Assembly (NCBI GenBank): GCA_036172265.1 | Contig: JASFBA010000021.1 | Location: forward strand, 1-64,000 | DNA: 64,000 nucleotides | Source of the DNA: JASFBA01 sp036172265 | GTDB taxonomy: Bacteria > Chloroflexota > Chloroflexia > DTKN01 | Direction of reading: 5' to 3' | In this document: positions 59,458-64,000 of the stretch, piece by piece | Layout of the letters: each line of letters begins with the position of its first letter | Position numbering within the stretch: the stretch's first letter is position 1 | Translations under genes and position numbers: made by a program | Notes under the pieces: model-generated | Databases searched by the model: none | What the model was told of the DNA's origin: nothing | Seen by the model: the letters and a program-made list of their open reading frames with translations, nothing else

Positions 59458-62355
59458 CTATGCTCCTTCCTGTAGCCCAGGAGAAGATCCTCCTGAGCCG
59501 GCCGTTTCCGGCGATGTCTCCTTCCCTCCGGAAGAAATGGGGAGAACCGCCTGACGCCGTCGCGCTTCTCGCCACCGCAGTATCGCCTTGGTAGCCTCGG
59601 CCCCCAGGGCCGGCAAGAAAGCCAATGGAAGCAAGAGGCCCCACTCCGGCAGGGTCAAGAAAGTAGTATGGAAGACCGGATCGAGGAAGGGAACGTAGAT
59701 GATCGCCAGAAGGATGAGGAAAGAACTGCCCACAGCCCAGAGCATGCTCCGGTTGCTCAAGAGGCCCAGTCGCCGGAGGGAAACGCGCTCGGAGCGGGCG
59801 GTAAAGGCACGCAGGAGTTCGGCCGTGACAAGCGTGGCCAGGGCCAGGGTCTGGGCAGCGGCGATCGGCTCGGCCCGGCCTTCGTGCCAGCGCAACCCGA
59901 TCAGGAAAGCGGCCAGCGTCGTCGCCGCGATCAATACGCTCTGCACGGCGATGCCCCCCCACATCTCCCGGTTGATGATCGGCTCCTTCGGGGGACGGGG
60001 CGGGCGCTTCATCACGTCCGGTTCGGGCGGCTCCATCCCCAACGCCAGGGCCGGCAGGCCGTCGGTCACCAGGTTGAGCATAAGGAGGTGGATCGGCAAA
60101 AAAGGCAGGGCCGGCAGGCCCAAAACGGTGGCCAGAAAGACGATGAGGATTTCTCCCACGTTGCAGGAAAGAAGGTAGTAAACGAACTTGCGGATGTTGG
60201 AGAAGATGACCCGCCCCTCCTCGACGGCGGCGACGATGGAGGCATAGTTGTCATCGGTAAGCACCATGTCGGCCGCTTCCTTGGCCACATCCGTCCCGGT
60301 AATGCCCATGGCCACGCCGATGTCGGCACGTTTGACCGCCGGGGCATCGTTCACCCCATCGCCGGTCATCGCCACGATGTGCCCCTGGGCCTTGAGGGCG
60401 TCCACAATGCGCACCTTATGCTGGGGAGAGACCCGCGAGTACACGTCCACGACCGCAGCCAGGCGGCGGAAGGTCTCCTCATCCATGCGGTCAAGTTCCT
60501 CGCCCGTGAGCCCCTGGCAGCCTGGGGTGAACATATGAAGGTCGCTGGCAATGGCCATGGCCGTGCGCTTGTGGTCGCCGGTGATCATAATCGTCTTGAT
60601 ACCGGCCTCTCGGGCCGTCCGAACGGCATCTCGCACCTCCGGCCGGGGCGGGTCGATCATCCCCACCAGGCCCAGGAAGACGAGGTCCTGTTCCACTTCT
60701 TCGGCCCGGGGGTTTTCCGGCAATTCTTGAAGCGGCCGGCAGGCTACCGCCAGGACGCGCAGGGCATCCCCGGCCATGCCGTCCATAGCGGCCAGGATTT
60801 TCTCCCCGTCCTGGGCACTCAGGGGGCAGATGCAACCGTCATCCAGGAGGTATCGGGAACGCTCCAGGAGGAGGTCAGGGGCTCCTTTGGTAAAGGCCAG
60901 GTAAGGGCTGGCGGCGAAGAAAGGCAAGCGCGCCTCGCCCTGGCTGCTCGCCCAGGCATGCAGGGTGGTCATCCGTTTGCGTATGGAGTCAAAGGGCACT
61001 TCGCCGACACGGGGGAAGCGCTTTTCCATCTCCTTCTGCCACAGGCCGGCCTTGGCCGCCAGCACCACCAGCGCCCCCTCCGTCGGATCGCCGACCATAC
61101 GGTAACGCTTTTCTCCGGCCCCCTCGATCTCCTCCAGGCGGGCATCGTTGCAGAGGAGGCCGCCCAGGAGGACGCCGCAAAGGGCCGGCCGATCTTCCGG
61201 GCGCACCTCTTCGCCGTGCAGGAGGAGGCGTCCCCAGGGCTGGTAACCCCGTCCTTCCACCCCGTAGGAAAGGCCGCCGGCCCAGATTTTAACCACGGTC
61301 ATCTCGTTCTGGGTGAGGGTGCCGGTCTTATCCGAGCAGATGACGGTGGCCGAGCCCAGCGTCTCCACGGCCGGCAGGTTGCGGATGAGGGCATGGCGAC
61401 GGAGCATGCGCTGCGTACCCAGCGCCAGGCAGATGGTGACGACGGCCGGAAGACCCTCGGGCACGGCGGCGATGGCCAGACTGACGGCCGTCATAAAGAG
61501 GACCAGGAGGGTCTCCATCTGCGGCGGCCATTTCTGCACCAGTCCGAGCGCAAAGATGATTCCGCAGACTACCAGCGCGGCTATCCCCAGCCAGCGCCCC
61601 AACTGATCCAATTTGATCTGAAGAGGGGTCGGTTCGGTCTCGTAGGAGCGCAGCATTTCGGCGATCAGGCCCAACTGAGTATGTCGGCCCGTGGCCGTGA
61701 CGATCCCTTTCCCCCGGCCGTAGGAGATCACCGTGCCCATAAAGGCGCTGTTGAGGCGATCTCCTACAGGTATCTCGCTCTGAAAGACCTCGACTGCGCG
61801 CTTTTCCACCGGCACCGATTCGCCCGTGAGGGCGGCCTCTCCGATCCGCAAATTGACGCTTTCCGCCAGGCGCAAGTCGGCCGGGACGTAATTGCCGGCC
61901 TCCACGAGGACCAGATCGCCGGGCACCAGTTCCCGGGCCGGGATTGTCTGCATATGCCCATCGCGAATCACATGGGCGTTGGGGGCCGCCATCTTCCGCA
62001 GGGCACGTAGGGCGTTTTCGGCACGGCTTTCCTGGACGACGCCCAGGACGGCGTTCAGGAAGACGATGGCGAAGATGGCAGCAGCATCCACATACTCCTC
62101 GCCGCCGCCCTGCGGGTAGAAGATGGCAATAATCAGAGAAATGACGGCGGCCAGGAGGAGGATCATCACCAGGAAACTTTTGAACTGGTTCAGGAAACGT
62201 TGCCAGAGAGGCGTGGGGGCTTCTTCTGGGAGTTCGTTAAAGCCGAACTTTTCCAGCCGGGCATGGGCCTCTTCGGCGCTCAGCCCGTACTCCAGGTCGG
62301 TCTGCAGGCGCTGCGCTGCTTCCTCAGCGGGGAGGCGATAGGCCTCTTCCAACAT
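59458..62355 (-). CDS. SERCA-type P-type cation (Ca2+) ATPase
   Basis: The 965-residue pump has an N-terminal cation-ATPase domain (LSAEEAHARLEKFGFNELPEE) and actuator TGES in LTGESVPVEK. The phosphorylation site is Asp342 in CSDKTGTLTQNEMT, and the hinge is TGDGVNDAPAVKRADIGVAMG. Transport residues match SERCA: AVPEGLPAVV in M4, CNVGEILIVF (Asn and Glu) in M5 and NLVTDGLPALALG (Asn, Thr, Asp) in M6. This supports Ca2+ (or Mn2+) export. The stop is 4 bp from the start of the GT87-like gene. The ATG has only a weak SD. Confidence 0.93.
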   Translation of the reverse strand: MLEEAYRLPAEEAAQRLQTDLEYGLSAEEAHARLEKFGFNELPEEAPTPLWQRFLNQFKSFLVMILLLAAVISLIIAIFYPQGGGEEYVDAAAIFAIVFLNAVLGVVQESRAENALRALRKMAAPNAHVIRDGHMQTIPARELVPGDLVLVEAGNYVPADLRLAESVNLRIGEAALTGESVPVEKRAVEVFQSEIPVGDRLNSAFMGTVISYGRGKGIVTATGRHTQLGLIAEMLRSYETEPTPLQIKLDQLGRWLGIAALVVCGIIFALGLVQKWPPQMETLLVLFMTAVSLAIAAVPEGLPAVVTICLALGTQRMLRRHALIRNLPAVETLGSATVICSDKTGTLTQNEMTVVKIWAGGLSYGVEGRGYQPWGRLLLHGEEVRPEDRPALCGVLLGGLLCNDARLEEIEGAGEKRYRMVGDPTEGALVVLAAKAGLWQKEMEKRFPRVGEVPFDSIRKRMTTLHAWASSQGEARLPFFAASPYLAFTKGAPDLLLERSRYLLDDGCICPLSAQDGEKILAAMDGMAGDALRVLAVACRPLQELPENPRAEEVEQDLVFLGLVGMIDPPRPEVRDAVRTAREAGIKTIMITGDHKRTAMAIASDLHMFTPGCQGLTGEELDRMDEETFRRLAAVVDVYSRVSPQHKVRIVDALKAQGHIVAMTGDGVNDAPAVKRADIGVAMGITGTDVAKEAADMVLTDDNYASIVAAVEEGRVIFSNIRKFVYYLLSCNVGEILIVFLATVLGLPALPFLPIHLLMLNLVTDGLPALALGMEPPEPDVMKRPPRPPKEPIINREMWGGIAVQSVLIAATTLAAFLIGLRWHEGRAEPIAAAQTLALATLVTAELLRAFTARSERVSLRRLGLLSNRSMLWAVGSSFLILLAIIYVPFLDPVFHTTFLTLPEWGLLLPLAFLPALGAEATKAILRWREARRRQAVLPISSGGKETSPETAGSGGSSPGLQEGA

Positions 62356-62385
62356 CGGACTTTTCCATCACCCAAGTACTCAGAA

Positions 62386-62410
62386 GCGACCTGGCTTCAG
62401 GTCGCCTTTT
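62386..62410 (+). terminator. Hairpin in the cation-ATPase leader, terminator-like on the plus strand
   Basis: GCGACCTG (62386-62393) and CAGGTCGC (62398-62405) pair around GCTT, followed on the plus strand by CTTTTT. On the minus strand it lies in the 5' leader of the ATPase gene, where it could act on expression. Confidence 0.6.
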
Positions 62411-62421
62411 TCGTGTCCTGT

Positions 62422-62450
62422 ATTATAACCGCTCCTGGGCCATCCTGCAA
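62422..62450 (-). promoter_or_regulatory. Cation-ATPase promoter
   Basis: On the minus strand TTGCAG (62450-62445), a 17-bp spacer and TATAAT (62427-62422). Confidence 0.82.
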
Positions 62451-62583
62451 ACGGTCCATTCTCTCGGTGTCTGTTTCCGGTTAGCAGGCCAAGCCGCATC
62501 ATCCGCGCCCTTTAGAGGCGAAAATTAGCCCAACTTCCGCCTGCTCCTATCCCGATGTTTTCTCCGACCTACTAACCGCGCAG

Positions 62584-62602
62584 GCGAAGGCCATGCCTTC
62601 GC
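62584..62602. repeat. GCGAAGGC palindrome, copy 4 of the dispersed family
   Basis: GCGAAGGC (62584-62591) and GCCTTCGC (62595-62602) pair around CAT. Confidence 0.6.
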
Positions 62603-62834
62603 TTACCGTGCCGGCACGAATGATGAAAGGATGTCTGACCACACTTGTCGAGTTCTGCGGCCCGGCAGGACTTCGTCCCCCGGCGAGGGGGCTTGCCTCG
62701 ATGCCCCTGGGATGGATCGAGAGGCATCCCTACTCCCCCAGGGGTAACCTTGCTGTAATCTCCAAGGCTTGCCGGCCGAAGCAGGCGAGCCTAAGATAAA
62801 GTTGTCTGAAAAAGCGATTGGCCGGAGGAACAAT

Positions 62835-63494
62835 ATGACCCTGATCACCCGGATCGAAAGAACCCTACCGGCGGAAGTCCGTTTGGCTGAGGATAACGCC
62901 GCCCTTCTCCAAGCGATGGGCATCGTGGCCGCCCACTTGGTGGCTTCTCCCGGGGCTGGAAAGACCCAACTCATTCTGCGTACGGCCGAAAGTTTGGGAC
63001 GGCAGTTGCGCCTGGGCATTGTCCAGGCTACCCTCTCCCTCCCCACCTCCCCTTCCCCTCTCGAAGGATTGGACCTCCCCTGCGTCCAGGTCTATACCGG
63101 CGGCCGGCCCGGCCTGGATGCCAGTATGTTCCGGGAGGCTCTGGAGCAACTCCCCCTGGCCGACCTAGACCTGTTGCTTATCGAAGACATCGGCACGCTG
63201 ACCTCGCCTTCGGGATGCCCGCTGGGTGTCACCCTACAAGTTGTCGTGACGAGCCTGCCCGAGGGAGAGGATTGCGCCCTGCGCTATCCGGAGCCCTTTG
63301 TCCATGCCGATGCCATCATCTTGAACAAACTTGACCTGCTTTCTGTGCTGGAATTCGACCGGACGCGCTTTCGCCAGGTCGTGCGCCGCCTGAATTCGGA
63401 GGCTCCGCTCTTTGAAATCTCCTGTCGCACCGGAGAAGGCCTGAAAAATTGGGAGACCTGGCTTCAGGAAGAGGTCAAGAAACGCCGCAACTAA
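62835..63494 (+). CDS. HypB-like GTPase lacking the nickel-site residues
   Basis: The 219-residue protein aligns along its length with the HypB G domain: P-loop VASPGAGKTQLILRTAE, LLIEDIGTLTSP, TSLPEGEDCALRYP, ILNKLDLLSVLEFD and ISCRTGEGLKNWETWL. HypB normally has Cys-His in 'TGKGCHLDA' and a Cys in 'IENVGNLVCP' to hold nickel or zinc at the dimer interface. Here these read TGGRPGLDA and IEDIGTLTSP, so both ligand positions are lost. No other hyp, hydrogenase or urease genes are near. A different client is likely (inference). GGAGG precedes the ATG. Confidence 0.82.
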   Translation: MTLITRIERTLPAEVRLAEDNAALLQAMGIVAAHLVASPGAGKTQLILRTAESLGRQLRLGIVQATLSLPTSPSPLEGLDLPCVQVYTGGRPGLDASMFREALEQLPLADLDLLLIEDIGTLTSPSGCPLGVTLQVVVTSLPEGEDCALRYPEPFVHADAIILNKLDLLSVLEFDRTRFRQVVRRLNSEAPLFEISCRTGEGLKNWETWLQEEVKKRRN

Positions 63495-63577
63495 GAGCCT
63501 ATCCGAAAACCCCCGCTGGGCAGGCAAAGGCCGTGCTTTCGCCTGCCCACAGATACCCCGAAGTTTTCGGATAGGTC
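63495..63577. mobile_element. 83-bp MITE between convergent stop codons
   Basis: Inverted ends CCTATCCGAAAAC (63498-63510) and GTTTTCGGATAGG (63563-63575) bound an element flanked by the 4-bp direct repeat CTAA (63491-63494 and 63578-63581). Inside is a GGGCAGGC...GCCTGCCC hairpin (63518-63548). CTAA fits the YTAR target duplication of IS5-type transposases. It codes for nothing and may serve as a bidirectional terminator. Confidence 0.75.
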
Positions 63578-64000
63578 CTAAATCGCCGATCGACCCAAGC
63601 GATCGGTTTCCTCCAGGACCTCGCGGGCCCGGGCAGCGTCGCGCTCCATCTGAGCAATGAGTTCGGCTGGACCGGGGAAGGTTTGTTCCGGACGTAGACG
63701 TTCCACAAAGTCGGCCCGCAACTCGCAGCCCAGAAGGTTTCCGGAAAAGTCCAGGAGGTGCACCTCCACCGCCCGCCGGCCGGGGCCGAAGGTCGGCCGG
63801 CGGCCGATGTAAGCCAGACCGGGGTAGAGCGACGGCCGGTCCCAGACCGGGGGAAGGCACACCCAGACGGCATAGACGCCATCGGCGGGGAGCAACTGGC
63901 GGGGATGGAGATGCAAATTGGCGGTGGGAAAGCCCAGTTGACGCCCACGGCCGGCCCCGGAGATCACCTCTCCACGCAGGGAGAAGCGCCGTCCCAGCCA
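63578..64000 (-). CDS. ribF: Riboflavin kinase/FAD synthetase, C-terminal flavokinase part (cut by window edge)
   Basis: The partial frame of 140 codons reads WLGRRFSLRGEVISGAGRGR, then QLGFPTANLHL, the flavokinase signature with the ATP-binding PTAN motif. YIGRRPTFGPGRRAVEVHLLDF and the catalytic-Glu strand EVHLLDFSGNLLG follow. The N-terminal FAD-synthetase domain would lie beyond 64000. RibF phosphorylates riboflavin to FMN and adenylates it to FAD. An internal GTG is not the start. Its TAG stop is formed by the CTAA repeat beside the MITE. Confidence 0.92.
   Translation of the reverse strand, partial: WLGRRFSLRGEVISGAGRGRQLGFPTANLHLHPRQLLPADGVYAVWVCLPPVWDRPSLYPGLAYIGRRPTFGPGRRAVEVHLLDFSGNLLGCELRADFVERLRPEQTFPGPAELIAQMERDAARAREVLEETDRLGRSAI

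Larger units (their letters stand above)
62356..62834. other. Intergenic region between the cation ATPase and the HypB-like gene
   Basis: This 479-bp gap holds the ATPase promoter, a hairpin in its leader, one palindrome (62584-62602) and otherwise plain sequence. No tRNA or gene is seen. Confidence 0.6.

Noticed and set aside
59668..62010. 780-codon open frame antisense to the cation ATPase
   Set aside because: Long but without recognisable domains; the P-type ATPase motifs on the other strand are complete.
62593..62799. 68-codon plus-strand open frame in the gap before the HypB-like gene
   Set aside because: It starts inside a palindrome, has no ribosome-binding site and no protein-like composition.

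Overview
The window reads as GC-rich bacterial chromosome, most likely from the phylum Chloroflexota (Anaerolineae or a relative). This assignment is inferred. It rests on a topoisomerase I with an N-terminal DUF5679-type zinc ribbon, an Ycf45/SpoIIIAA-like R3H ATPase next to a DarA-like c-di-AMP receptor, a TIGR03960 radical SAM protein, large secreted repeat proteins ending in an 'IYLPL' tail, and dispersed low-complexity intergenic repeats. Promoters are strikingly regular: at least 14 places show -35/-10 hexamers, nearly all with 17-bp spacing.

Layout. 1-350: the end of a peroxiredoxin gene followed by an integron-like attC site and a terminator. 398-2107: an anchored L,D-transpeptidase and a truncated GH4 glycosidase. 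2182-6042: ffh, rpsP, khpA, rimM, dprA. 6206-12463: mannose-1-phosphate guanylyltransferase, topA, a TIGR04076 protein, a solute-binding lipoprotein and threonine synthase, with two low-complexity repeat blocks, one of them inside a probable MITE. 12488-13522: a truncated secreted protein. 13863-24824: polA, a histidine-kinase-like protein with a degraded ATP site, a PIG-L deacetylase, VWA and zinc-ribbon/FHA proteins, a radical SAM protein, udk, and prfB with its programmed +1 frameshift. 24825-29788, minus strand: pdxS-pdxT, an acetyltransferase-like protein, the R3H ATPase, the c-di-AMP receptor and a membrane zinc-ribbon protein. 29970-34963: a B12/methionine-synthase activation-domain-like protein, tRNA-Cys, and a 1383-residue secreted protein. 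35194-42684: tig, clpP, clpX, a response regulator and smc.

42685-46443 is a decayed accessory region with 93-95 bp tandem repeats, a PKD/metzincin gene broken by one amber codon, and a leftover PKD fragment. 46444-50406 holds a patatin phospholipase, a YvcK-like protein and glmS. 50889-56953 holds a small secreted protein, xerD, glyS, deoC, an MNT/HEPN pair and a glycosyltransferase. 56984-62355, minus strand, holds wecB, a GT87-like glycosyltransferase and a SERCA-type cation ATPase. The right end has a HypB-like GTPase lacking the nickel-site residues, an 83-bp MITE placed exactly between two convergent stop codons, and the flavokinase end of ribF.

Most of the window is housekeeping: protein targeting, translation, DNA replication and segregation, proteolysis, vitamin B6 synthesis and envelope sugar supply. 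The unusual material is the attC site, the two MITE-like elements, the degenerate kinase and HypB, the amber-interrupted metalloprotease, and the shared C-terminal tail of the secreted proteins.
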